Of a stretch of 30,142 nucleotides of DNA, positions 1 through 6,342 are shown one piece after another (position 1 is the first letter of the stretch; each line of letters opens with the position of its first letter). The notes beneath the pieces were generated by a model, which saw nothing but the letters and a program-made list of their open reading frames with translations, was not told the DNA's origin and did not search any database. This stretch comes from an uncultured Eubacterium sp. (GTDB lineage Bacteria; Bacillota; Clostridia; Lachnospirales; Lachnospiraceae): contig CAJTLS010000014.1 in NCBI GenBank assembly GCA_910577295.1, forward strand, positions 1 through 30,142, in the 5' to 3' direction. A program made the translations under genes and the position numbers.

Positions 1-162
1 CTTAGGTATGGATATCCTTGTAAAAAAAGTGTCAACTAATATTGACAATATCAGTTTGTAAGAATTGGTAATTTGTTTTAAACTTAGCAATAATGTAAAA
101 GTATATGGTAATTGGAGCAATGCAAAAAAGGTGAAAATTAGGAAGTAAACAAATAATTAAGG

Positions 163-192
163 TAAGGACATGGTAACTTGATAGTGTCCTTA
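163..192 (+). terminator. Stem-loop upstream of xis, possible terminator or attenuator
   Basis: A perfect 8-bp inverted repeat, TAAGGACA and TGTCCTTA, is separated by 14 bases and followed by TTATTGTG. It has the shape of a weak intrinsic terminator ending transcription from the element before the xis-int unit. The T-tract is poor, so it could instead be a protein-binding site. The 284 bases before xis show no convincing coding region. They hold three copies of TGGTAA(T/C)T at about 66, 106 and 171 that might be recombinase arm sites. Confidence 0.35.
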
Positions 193-284
193 TTATTGTG
201 CAATGAATTTGAAAAGTAAATATTATAACGTTTAGTGTTAGCCTTTTGCAAATCTTAATGAATGGAGAGTGATCTTATAAGAAT

Positions 285-491
285 ATGGAAGCAAAATCAT
301 TAGAGATACCGTTTTGGCTTAAATTAACATTAACAATTAAAGAAGCGGCAGCTTATTCAAATATAGGAATTAATAAGATTGAAGAGTTATTGAAACAACC
401 TAAGTGTGACTTTGTATTATATATCGGCAATAAAAAATTGGTGAAAAGGAAAGAGTTTGAGCAGTACATATCTAAGAGTTTGGAAATTTAA
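285..491 (+). CDS. xis: Excisionase-like DNA-binding protein (Tn916 Xis type)
   Basis: The product is 68 residues and resembles Tn916 Xis in length and layout. It has a short N-terminal strand with IPFW near residue 8, then TLTIKEAAAYSNIG (about 15-29), typical of a MerR/Xis winged-helix fold. A basic tail KKLVKRKEFEQYI (about 50-62) follows. Family knowledge: Xis bends DNA at the element ends and steers the integrase toward excision. An in-frame stop 15 bases upstream leaves ATG 285 as the only usable start, although GGAGAG at about 264-269 sits rather far from it (about 15 bases). The gene lies immediately before int in the same direction, as expected for a recombination cassette. Confidence 0.75.
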   Translation: MEAKSLEIPFWLKLTLTIKEAAAYSNIGINKIEELLKQPKCDFVLYIGNKKLVKRKEFEQYISKSLEI

Positions 492-530
492 GGCAGAATT
501 CAGACAAAATTCAGGCGGAAAATTTAATTA

Positions 531-559
531 TTCCAAAAAGACAGGAGATATGCTATAAT
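531..559 (+). promoter_or_regulatory. Possible int promoter with extended -10
   Basis: TGCTATAAT at 551-559 gives a perfect extended -10 (TATAAT at 554-559). A weak -35, TTCCAA at 531-536, lies 17 bp upstream. It is 55 bases before the integrase start and would let int be expressed apart from xis. Two AATTCAG direct repeats 11 bp apart (about 497-514) lie just upstream. Confidence 0.4.
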
Positions 560-613
560 ATTAAATTGTATCAAACTCTTTTTGTTGGAATACAGCAGAA
601 AGGAGTTGATTTT

Positions 614-1747
614 ATGGGTAAAGACTTAAAGGGTAAAGAACTTGGAGTCGGCATTTGTCAAAGAAAGGATGGTTTATACACAGCACGATTTATAAGTAAA
701 CGAACTGGTAAATCAGTTCAAAGATATTTCCCAAAGCTATATGAATGCCGTAAGTGGTATGCGGATGCAAAGTTTGAAGATGAACATGGTGGTATCAATG
801 CGTCCAGGGATATGACGGTAACGGCATGGTTTGATTACTGGATTGAAAACATCAAGGGTGACAGCATAAGACCAAATACAATAAGAAATTATAAAGAACG
901 GTTTAAGCGTAATATAAAGAAGTGTATTGGTAATATGATATTGTCGGAGGTAAAACCGATGCACTGTCAGAATGTTTTAAACCAGATGAAGGATGATTAT
1001 AAGTCATCTACTATATATCAGACAAGGATTACTTTATATTGTATGTTCTCTGATGCTGTTGAAAATGATGTAATCTGTAAAAATCCGGTAATAAAGAAAA
1101 TAAAACATAATATTGGGAAAGAGCCTAAGAAAGTCAGAGCATTAACCATTGATGAACAAAAGAAATTCCTTGAAATTGCGGAGAAGAGCAGCAATTATAA
1201 TCAGTTCGCTTTTATTTTGCAGACAGGACTACGGACAGGTGAGTTAATAGGCTTGAAATGGTCTGATATTGATTGGGAAAAGCGTGTCATACACATACAG
1301 AGAAGCATGGAGTACAGATATAGTGTTGGTGAATGGCGAATCGGAGAGCCGAAAAGTAAGTCCGGTTATCGTGATATACCTTTGACAGAAGAAGCGGTTG
1401 TAATTCTGAAAAGGCAGAAAGAGAAACTTAGAGAAATCAAAGTAATCAATATGCAGTTCAAAGAACATGTATTTCTTTGCAGAAAAGGCGAACCAACCAA
1501 AAACTCAGCGTATGACTCTTCATTGTTTAAACTGTGTGACAAAGCTGGTATAAGACGTTTTTCAATGCACGTTTTAAGACACACAATGGCGACAAGATGT
1601 ATTGAGGGTGGTATGCGTCCTAAGACTTTACAGGTGATTTTAGGTCATGCTAATGTGGGTATTACGATGGATCGTTATGTCCATGTGACAGAAGATGAGA
1701 AGTTCAAAGAAGTAGAAAAAATAGAAAGTGCCTTAAAAATTGTGTAA
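614..1747 (+). CDS. int: Tyrosine site-specific recombinase (ICE integrase)
   Basis: The 377-residue phage-type integrase catalyses integration and excision of the element through a phosphotyrosine intermediate. Its layout is an N-terminal arm-binding domain (about 1-60, including GVGICQRKDGLY), a SAM-like core-binding domain (about 65-165), and a catalytic domain. The catalytic residues are visible: Arg207 in QTGLRTGEL, the lysine region PKSKSGYRDIPL, His319 and Arg322 in HVLRHTMATR, His345 in LGHANV and Tyr355 in MDRYVHV. The set is complete, so the enzyme should be active. ATG 614 is preferred over an upstream in-frame ATG at 566 because AAAGGAGT lies 7-8 bases before it. The N-terminal motif looks closer to Tn1549-like than to Tn916 Int, from memory only. 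Confidence 0.93.
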   Translation: MGKDLKGKELGVGICQRKDGLYTARFISKRTGKSVQRYFPKLYECRKWYADAKFEDEHGGINASRDMTVTAWFDYWIENIKGDSIRPNTIRNYKERFKRNIKKCIGNMILSEVKPMHCQNVLNQMKDDYKSSTIYQTRITLYCMFSDAVENDVICKNPVIKKIKHNIGKEPKKVRALTIDEQKKFLEIAEKSSNYNQFAFILQTGLRTGELIGLKWSDIDWEKRVIHIQRSMEYRYSVGEWRIGEPKSKSGYRDIPLTEEAVVILKRQKEKLREIKVINMQFKEHVFLCRKGEPTKNSAYDSSLFKLCDKAGIRRFSMHVLRHTMATRCIEGGMRPKTLQVILGHANVGITMDRYVHVTEDEKFKEVEKIESALKIV

Positions 1748-1777
1748 CAGATTGTGTAGTAAAAATATAGAGAAAGG

Positions 1778-1807
1778 CGGAAATCCTTATAAATAGAGGA
1801 TTTTCGG
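1778..1807. repeat. Imperfect palindrome between int and ychF, candidate attachment core
   Basis: CGGAAATCCT at 1778-1787 pairs with AGGATTTTCGG at 1797-1807 across a 9-base spacer, TATAAATAG. No T-tract follows, so it is a poor terminator. Tyrosine recombinase core sites usually have inverted binding sites around a 6-8 base overlap. Its position directly after int and before ychF suits an att junction. This reading is inference; a chromosomal hairpin is the alternative. Confidence 0.4.
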
Positions 1808-1823
1808 ATAGGTATAGCAAGAT

Positions 1824-2921
1824 ATGAAACTAGGAATCGTCGGACTTCCCAACGTAGGGAAAAGCACATTATTTAATTCATTAACAAAGGCTGGTGCAGA
1901 GTCGGCAAACTATCCGTTTTGCACGATTGACCCCAATGTGGGAGTTGTGCCAGTACCGGATGAGAGACTAGAAGTGTTAGGAAAAATGCATGAATCAAAG
2001 AAGATTGTGCCAGCTGTTATTGAGTTTGTTGATATTGCAGGTTTAGTAAAAGGCGCTTCCAAGGGAGAGGGATTGGGAAACCAGTTTTTGTCGAACATCA
2101 GGGAAGTGGACGCCATTGTGCATGTTGTGCGTTGCTTTGAGGATACTAATATTGTGCATGTTGACGGCAGTATTGACCCACTGCGTGATATTGAAACGAT
2201 TAATTTAGAGCTGATTTTTTCTGATATAGAAATTTTGGACAGGCGAATTGCCAAGACTTCCCGCGGGGCCAATAATGATAAAAAGCTGGCCAGAGAAGTG
2301 GAAATGATGAAGCGGCTGAAAACCTTTTTGGAAGAGGGGCATTTGGCGAAGAATTTTGAACTGGCAGACGAAGATGAAGAAGCTTGGTTTTCCGAATACA
2401 ATCTGCTGACTGCCAAACCGGTTATTTATGCTGCGAATGTGGCAGAGGAGGAATTGGTGGATGACGGAGAGGGCAATGAGCAGGTTGCTAAAGTGCGCGA
2501 GTTTGCCAAACAGGAGAAGTCGGAAGTTTTTGTTATCTGTGCGCAGATTGAGCAGGAAATTGCAGAGTTAGACGAAGATGAGAAGAAGATGTTTTTAGAT
2601 GATTTGGGCTTGCAGGAATCGGGGTTGGAAAAACTAATTCGAGCCAGTTACCATATTTTGGGATTGATTAGCTATCTGACAACGGGACCCGACGAGTCTA
2701 GGGCGTGGACGATTACAAAAGGAACAAAGGCGCCGCAAGCGGCCGGAAAAATCCATACGGATTTTGAGCGCGGTTTTATTCGTGCCGAGGTAGTTACTTA
2801 TGACAATTTAGTGGCTAATGGCGGTATGAATGGGGCAAAGGAAAAAGGTTTGGTGCGCTCAGAGGGAAAAGAGTATGTTGTGCAGGATGGCGATGTTGTA
2901 TTATTCCGATTTAATGTCTGA
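1824..2921 (+). CDS. ychF: Redox-regulated ribosome-associated ATPase YchF (OLA1 family)
   Basis: At 365 residues it has the usual length of YchF, a TRAFAC-class P-loop nucleotidase that binds ATP rather than GTP and associates with ribosomes, with roles in stress responses. The G1 loop GLPNVGKST is at about 6-14 and the G3 region DIAGLVKGASKGEGLGNQFL at about 68-88. The G4 position reads NVAE (in YAANVAEEE) instead of NKxD, the hallmark of YchF's ATP preference. The C-terminal TGS domain ends in VVQDGDVVLFRFNV. The upstream Shine-Dalgarno is weak (AGGT about 10 bases before ATG) and lies at the mobile-element junction, so its native promoter may have been displaced. lgt follows 43 bases later. 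Confidence 0.97.
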   Translation: MKLGIVGLPNVGKSTLFNSLTKAGAESANYPFCTIDPNVGVVPVPDERLEVLGKMHESKKIVPAVIEFVDIAGLVKGASKGEGLGNQFLSNIREVDAIVHVVRCFEDTNIVHVDGSIDPLRDIETINLELIFSDIEILDRRIAKTSRGANNDKKLAREVEMMKRLKTFLEEGHLAKNFELADEDEEAWFSEYNLLTAKPVIYAANVAEEELVDDGEGNEQVAKVREFAKQEKSEVFVICAQIEQEIAELDEDEKKMFLDDLGLQESGLEKLIRASYHILGLISYLTTGPDESRAWTITKGTKAPQAAGKIHTDFERGFIRAEVVTYDNLVANGGMNGAKEKGLVRSEGKEYVVQDGDVVLFRFNV

Positions 2922-2964
2922 TGGCAGAGAGAAATATCGTTTTGCAAAATAACAGGAGGATAGT

Positions 2965-3831
2965 ATGAGTGGTGCAGATATTGTTTTTCCGCATTTAGGT
3001 ATTTCAATTGCAAATTTGCCAAAGGGCATTACCATTGGGAATTTTACGATTGCCTACTATGGTATTATTATTGCGCTTGGAATGTTAGGAGGTTTACTGA
3101 TTGCCCGCTGGCAGGCAAAGCGCACGGGGCAGAATCCGGAGCTCTATATGGACTATGCGATATGGGGGATTTTATTTGCCATTGTCGGGGCGCGTTTATA
3201 TTATGTGGCGTTTAGTTGGGATAGCTATAAAAATAATTTATGGCAGATTTTAAATATCCGCGGGGGCGGTATGGCAATCTATGGGGGCGTTATCGGAGCA
3301 GCCGTTACTGCTATTGTGTTTTGTCGGAGAAAGAAGTACAAATTTTCTCTGTTTGCGGATACGGCTGTCGTGGGATTGATTTTAGGGCAGATTATCGGGC
3401 GTTATGGAAACTTTATGAATCGGGAAGCTTTTGGTGAATATACCGATTCACTTTTTGCCATGCGCTTAAAAGTGAGCGAGGTTTCTTCCTCTAATATTAC
3501 TAATATGATGAGAGAGAATCTTGTGACGGAACATGGCGTGGACTACATTCAGGTTCACCCCACTTTCCTTTACGAATCGCTCTGGAATATAATGGTGCTT
3601 GTGATTATGCTTTTGTATACAAAGCATAAAAAGTTTGACGGAGAAATATTTTTGATTTACCTGATTGGCTATGGTATTGGCAGAGTGTGGATTGAGGGAC
3701 TTCGCACCGACCAACTACAGATTGGGGCGACGGGGATAGCGGTTTCGCAAGTTTTGTCCGGTGTGCTGGCAGTGGGCGGTATCGGGTATTGGATATATCG
3801 GATTGTGAAGAGGAAAGGAAGCACAAAATAA
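2965..3831 (+). CDS. lgt: Prolipoprotein diacylglyceryl transferase
   Basis: Lgt moves diacylglyceryl from phosphatidylglycerol to the lipobox cysteine of prelipoproteins in the cytoplasmic membrane. The 288-residue product has about seven hydrophobic segments and the Lgt signature GRYGNFMNREAFG at about 143-155. GGGMAIYGGVIG (about 101-112) matches the segment that holds E. coli His103, but here the residue is Tyr106. ARLYYV (about 75) and the late GRVWIEGLRTDQL (about 238-250) also match the family. AGGAGG lies about 8 bases before ATG. Lipoproteins such as the foldase at 20304 would be substrates. Confidence 0.96.
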   Translation: MSGADIVFPHLGISIANLPKGITIGNFTIAYYGIIIALGMLGGLLIARWQAKRTGQNPELYMDYAIWGILFAIVGARLYYVAFSWDSYKNNLWQILNIRGGGMAIYGGVIGAAVTAIVFCRRKKYKFSLFADTAVVGLILGQIIGRYGNFMNREAFGEYTDSLFAMRLKVSEVSSSNITNMMRENLVTEHGVDYIQVHPTFLYESLWNIMVLVIMLLYTKHKKFDGEIFLIYLIGYGIGRVWIEGLRTDQLQIGATGIAVSQVLSGVLAVGGIGYWIYRIVKRKGSTK

Positions 3832-3845
3832 AGGAGAAACATGTA

Positions 3846-4079
3846 ATGACAAAATTACTATTTGTAAAATACAGTGTTTTCGTATTGGCGCTGTTTTTTG
3901 CCAGCTTTCTATTTCATGGGATGGTGCAGGCAGCGGAGACCGGCCCGAGAGAGGAAATTAGGAAACATATTAGCGGACAGTTGACGAAGAAGAATCGGGT
4001 GCGCAAATTATTTTATGCCGACTATGATAAAAATGGAAGAGCGGCATGGGAGACCTGTCCTGCGTTAGTGGCTGAATAG
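3846..4079 (+). CDS. Short exported protein, probably truncated by a frameshift
   Basis: The start ATG 3846 has AAGGAG 8-10 bases upstream, 14 bases after the lgt stop; the in-frame ATG inside lgt is not needed. The 77-residue product begins with a signal peptide (hydrophobic about 8-26, likely cleavage after VQAAE). A mature part follows with KLFYADYDKNGRAAWE (about 53-68), which resembles a calcium-binding or EF-hand-like loop found in secreted clostridial proteins. The reading frame stops at 4077-4079, but the next frame stays open with similar composition for another 41 codons. The intact gene was probably longer. I do not recognise a specific function. Confidence 0.5.
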   Translation: MTKLLFVKYSVFVLALFFASFLFHGMVQAAETGPREEIRKHISGQLTKKNRVRKLFYADYDKNGRAAWETCPALVAE

Positions 4080-4200
4080 TGATTTCTATGAGAATGTCTT
4101 TGACAGCAATGGACAGAGTGCGGTTCGGACGACGACAGTTATAAATGAAGATAATTCAGAGTATAAAACAAAAGGTGAAAAATTAGCAATATCAAAGTAA
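4075..4200 (+). pseudogene. Out-of-frame 3' remnant of the exported protein
   Basis: Shifted by one base from the preceding gene, this frame reads NSDFYENVFDSNGQSAV and continues to a TAA at 4198-4200, 41 codons in all. It has protein-like composition and a second acidic DSNG-type loop. It has no start codon or Shine-Dalgarno of its own, and it joins the upstream frame exactly where that one stops. A single-base indel near 4069-4077 would explain both pieces. Alternatives are a sequencing error or a decayed gene with more than one lesion. Confidence 0.45.
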
Positions 4201-4250
4201 GTAAGCAGAAAGAAAAACAGAATAGATGACAACTCGCAATTGTCGATAAT

Positions 4251-4295
4251 AATAAGTTTGTGGCGTTTCCTGTCACAAACTTATTTTAAGTTTTC
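4251..4295 (+). terminator. Intrinsic terminator upstream of the dcw cluster
   Basis: A perfect 12-bp stem (AATAAGTTTGTG at 4251-4262 with CACAAACTTATT at 4274-4285) has an 11-base loop and is followed by TTTAAGTTTT. It ends transcription from the ychF-lgt group and insulates the mraZ promoter a few bases downstream. The stem is nearly symmetric, so it could act weakly in both directions. Confidence 0.85.
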
Positions 4296-4296
4296 C

Positions 4297-4325
4297 TTGC
4301 TAATTCCCATAATGTGGTGTATGAT
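4297..4325 (+). promoter_or_regulatory. Sigma-A promoter of the mraZ/dcw operon
   Basis: TTGCTA at 4297-4302 and TATGAT at 4320-4325 are separated by exactly 17 bp. Transcription should start near 4332, at the edge of the AAAGTGGT operator array, giving a leader of about 100 bases before mraZ. Confidence 0.75.
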
Positions 4326-4332
4326 TGTATTA

Positions 4333-4370
4333 AAAGTGGTGGAAAGTGGTTGAAAGTGTCACAAAGTGGT
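4333..4370 (+). promoter_or_regulatory. MraZ operator: four AAAGTGGT boxes at 10-bp spacing
   Basis: The boxes are AAAGTGGT at 4333-4340, 4343-4350 and 4363-4370, with a variant AAAGTGTC at 4353-4360. The period is exactly 10 bp, so all boxes lie on one face of the helix. MraZ autoregulates dcw operons by binding short direct repeats of this kind (TGGGN in E. coli, AAAGTGG-type in mollicutes). The array begins at the predicted transcription start, so bound MraZ would block initiation or early elongation. Confidence 0.85.
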
Positions 4371-4434
4371 AAAAAATATGCACAGTTTCCACGTGGCAAA
4401 ACTGCACGCCATGCAGGGAAGTTGGTGAAGCGAT

Positions 4435-4863
4435 ATGTTTATGGGCACATATGAGCATGGTCTGGATGCCAAAGGGCGCGTCATCATTCCGGCAAAGCTG
4501 CGGGATGATTTAGGAGAATCTTTTGTTCTCACACTCGGACTTGACGGTTGTCTGTTTGCATATCCCATGGAAGAGTGGGAGGGTTTCATCGAGAAGTTAA
4601 AGGAACTTCCCGGCACAAAGGAAGCACGGAAATTACAGAGACACTTTCTGGCTAGCGCCGCCCCTTGTGAGGTGGACAAGCAGGGACGCACTCTTATACC
4701 GACAAAGCTCCGCGAGTATGCGGGATTAAAGAAAGATACGGTATTTGTAGGAGTACTTTCCAAGATTGAGATTTGGAGCAGGGAGCGCTGGGAAGAGAAC
4801 GACGACTATGACAAAATAGAAGATATTGCGGAACATATGTCCGAATTTGGTCTTAGTTTTTAA
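4435..4863 (+). CDS. mraZ: Transcriptional regulator MraZ
   Basis: The 142-residue protein has two tandem AbrB-like (SpoVT-AbrB) repeats. Each carries the DxxxR-type motif: GLDAKGRVIIPAKLR at about 9-23 and EVDKQGRTLIPTKLR at about 80-94. MraZ forms ring-shaped oligomers and represses its own dcw operon through repeated boxes, which are present here at 4333-4370. Two ATGs lie six bases apart; the first (4435) is chosen by analogy with MFMG starts in the family, with a weak GGTGAAG upstream. It is the first gene of the division cluster, 55 bases before rsmH. Confidence 0.96.
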   Translation: MFMGTYEHGLDAKGRVIIPAKLRDDLGESFVLTLGLDGCLFAYPMEEWEGFIEKLKELPGTKEARKLQRHFLASAAPCEVDKQGRTLIPTKLREYAGLKKDTVFVGVLSKIEIWSRERWEENDDYDKIEDIAEHMSEFGLSF

Positions 4864-4918
4864 TGAATGTGAGGACAGATAAAGTCTTGTAGCAGCGGCA
4901 GCGGAAATGAGGGAAAGC

Positions 4919-5860
4919 ATGGAATTTAATCATGTTTCGGTTCTTCTACATGAGGCGGTAGATGAATTGCAGGTAAAGCCGTCAGGAATTTATGTAGATG
5001 GCACGTTAGGAGGCGGCGGTCATTCCTATGAGATATGTAAGCGTTTGGACTCGGAGGGAAGACTCATTGGAATCGATCAGGACGCAGAAGCATTAGAGGC
5101 TGCCAAAAGGCGATTAGGAGAATTTAAAGACCAGATTACTTTAGTGAAAAGCAATTATGAACGGACGGGTGAGGTATTAAAAGAACAGGGAATTGAGAAA
5201 GTGGATGGAATTATTCTTGATTTGGGAGTATCCTCTTATCAGTTAGATAATGCAGAGCGCGGATTTTCTTATCGGGAAGATGCACCATTAGATATGCGGA
5301 TGGACAGGGAGCAGACAATGAGTGCAAAGGAAATTGTCAATGGCTATTCACAGGAAGAATTATTCCGTGTTATCAGAGAATATGGAGAAGAGCGGTATGC
5401 CGGGAGTATTGCACGAAATATTTGCCGGCAGAGGGAGAAGAAAGTAATTGAGACAACATTTGAGCTGGTGGATATCATTCGGACAAGCATGCCGGCAAAG
5501 GCAAAAAATGGCAAAGGACATCCGGCCAAGAGGACATTTCAGGCAATACGCATGGAATGCAATCGGGAACTGGATGTGCTGAGAGAGGCATTGGAAAATA
5601 TGGTGGACTTATTAAACGATGGCGGACGGTTAGCGATAATTACCTTTCATTCGTTAGAGGACCGTCTGGTAAAGACGAGTTTCCGCCGCTATGAAAACCC
5701 TTGTGTCTGTCCGCCAGATTTTCCAATCTGTGTCTGCGGAAGAAAATCAAAAGGCAAAGTTATTACGAGAAAGCCAAGGATACCTTCCGCAGAGGAAACA
5801 GAGAAAAACACCAGAGCGAAGAGCGCTAAATTAAGAGTGTTCGAAAAAAGAGATGGTTAG
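4919..5860 (+). CDS. rsmH: 16S rRNA (cytosine-1402 N4)-methyltransferase RsmH
   Basis: RsmH (MraW) methylates N4 of C1402 in the ribosomal P site using S-adenosylmethionine. At about 313 residues it is the normal length. It opens with the family motif FNHVSVLLHEAV. The SAM-binding loop YVDGTLGGGGHS is at about 28-39, LDLGVSSYQLD at about 99-109, and AIITFHSLEDRLVK at about 236-249. A small CxC-rich segment (CVCPPDFPICVCG) near the end is typical. ATG 4919, with GAGGGA just upstream, is preferred to ATG 4907, which would add four residues. The stop overlaps the ribosome binding site of ftsL, showing tight coupling. Confidence 0.96.
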   Translation: MEFNHVSVLLHEAVDELQVKPSGIYVDGTLGGGGHSYEICKRLDSEGRLIGIDQDAEALEAAKRRLGEFKDQITLVKSNYERTGEVLKEQGIEKVDGIILDLGVSSYQLDNAERGFSYREDAPLDMRMDREQTMSAKEIVNGYSQEELFRVIREYGEERYAGSIARNICRQREKKVIETTFELVDIIRTSMPAKAKNGKGHPAKRTFQAIRMECNRELDVLREALENMVDLLNDGGRLAIITFHSLEDRLVKTSFRRYENPCVCPPDFPICVCGRKSKGKVITRKPRIPSAEETEKNTRAKSAKLRVFEKRDG

Positions 5861-5870
5861 GAGGAACTAC

Positions 5871-6323
5871 ATGGAAAGAGGAACAGCGGCATATGTATAT
5901 GGAAATACCGCACGGCCATTACGGTCAGAGCCGCTTCGCAGGGAAGAGATAGAAAAGAGCAGACGGATACAGCAAAGACCGAATCCGAGGAAAAGAAGAA
6001 AGGCAAAAACAGATAAAGTTGCTGTTTTCCTTGTTGTTATTACGTTTACTGCTGTTATGATGGCGGGGATCATTTATCTGAGGGCAAAATTTCAGGCTAC
6101 CTATTTAGAGAAAAGTGTGGTAAAATTAAAGAGCGAGGTAGTAGAAATGGAAAAGCAGAATGCTACGGTGCAGGAGATGGATAATTCGCTGGACTTATCT
6201 GCTGTTTATGAAAAAGCTACCAAAGAACTGGGAATGAAAGCGCCTGATGAAACGCAGATATACAGCTATGAGAGCAGGAAAAGCACGCAGGTGCGTACTC
6301 ATGGAAAACTTTCGTCAGAATAG
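5871..6323 (+). CDS. ftsL: FtsL-like bitopic cell division protein
   Basis: The 150-residue protein has a basic cytoplasmic tail of about 49 residues, one membrane segment (about 50-70), and an extracytoplasmic coiled coil (about 76-105, leucine/valine heptads in LEKSVVKLKSEVVEMEKQN). This is the FtsL/DivIC-type plan, and the position between rsmH and the PBP genes is the classical ftsL slot. Sequence conservation in FtsL is low, so the call rests on topology and synteny. Start ATG 5871 has TAGGAGG 6 bases upstream, whereas the in-frame ATG at 5853 lies inside rsmH without a site. FtsL would work with DivIB and the septal PBP. Confidence 0.85.
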   Translation: MERGTAAYVYGNTARPLRSEPLRREEIEKSRRIQQRPNPRKRRKAKTDKVAVFLVVITFTAVMMAGIIYLRAKFQATYLEKSVVKLKSEVVEMEKQNATVQEMDNSLDLSAVYEKATKELGMKAPDETQIYSYESRKSTQVRTHGKLSSE

Positions 6324-6342
6324 ATAAGTAGGTGAATCATGA

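Larger units (their letters stand above)
1..1807 (+). mobile_element. Terminal recombination module of an integrated conjugative element (Tn916/Tn1549-like)
   Basis: A small excisionase-like gene is followed by a tyrosine integrase, and the integrase ends only 76 bases before the housekeeping gene ychF. In Tn916-family elements xis and int lie in this order at one end of the element, with int nearest the attachment site. The segment is clearly more AT-rich than the genes from ychF onward, which fits transfer. Only this end is in the window; the conjugation and cargo genes would lie to the left. The exact chromosomal junction is not visible because the other end is missing. It is placed within 1748-1823 by inference, possibly at the palindrome at 1778-1807. 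Confidence 0.72.

Noticed and set aside
1778..1807. Reading the palindrome after int as a transcription terminator
   Set aside because: The stem is AT-rich and is followed by GATAGG, not a run of T; an attachment-site role fits the position better.
4389..4396. CCACGTGG palindrome in the mraZ leader
   Set aside because: An 8-base palindrome is expected by chance and the flanking arms pair only imperfectly. The AAAGTGGT boxes already explain the regulation.
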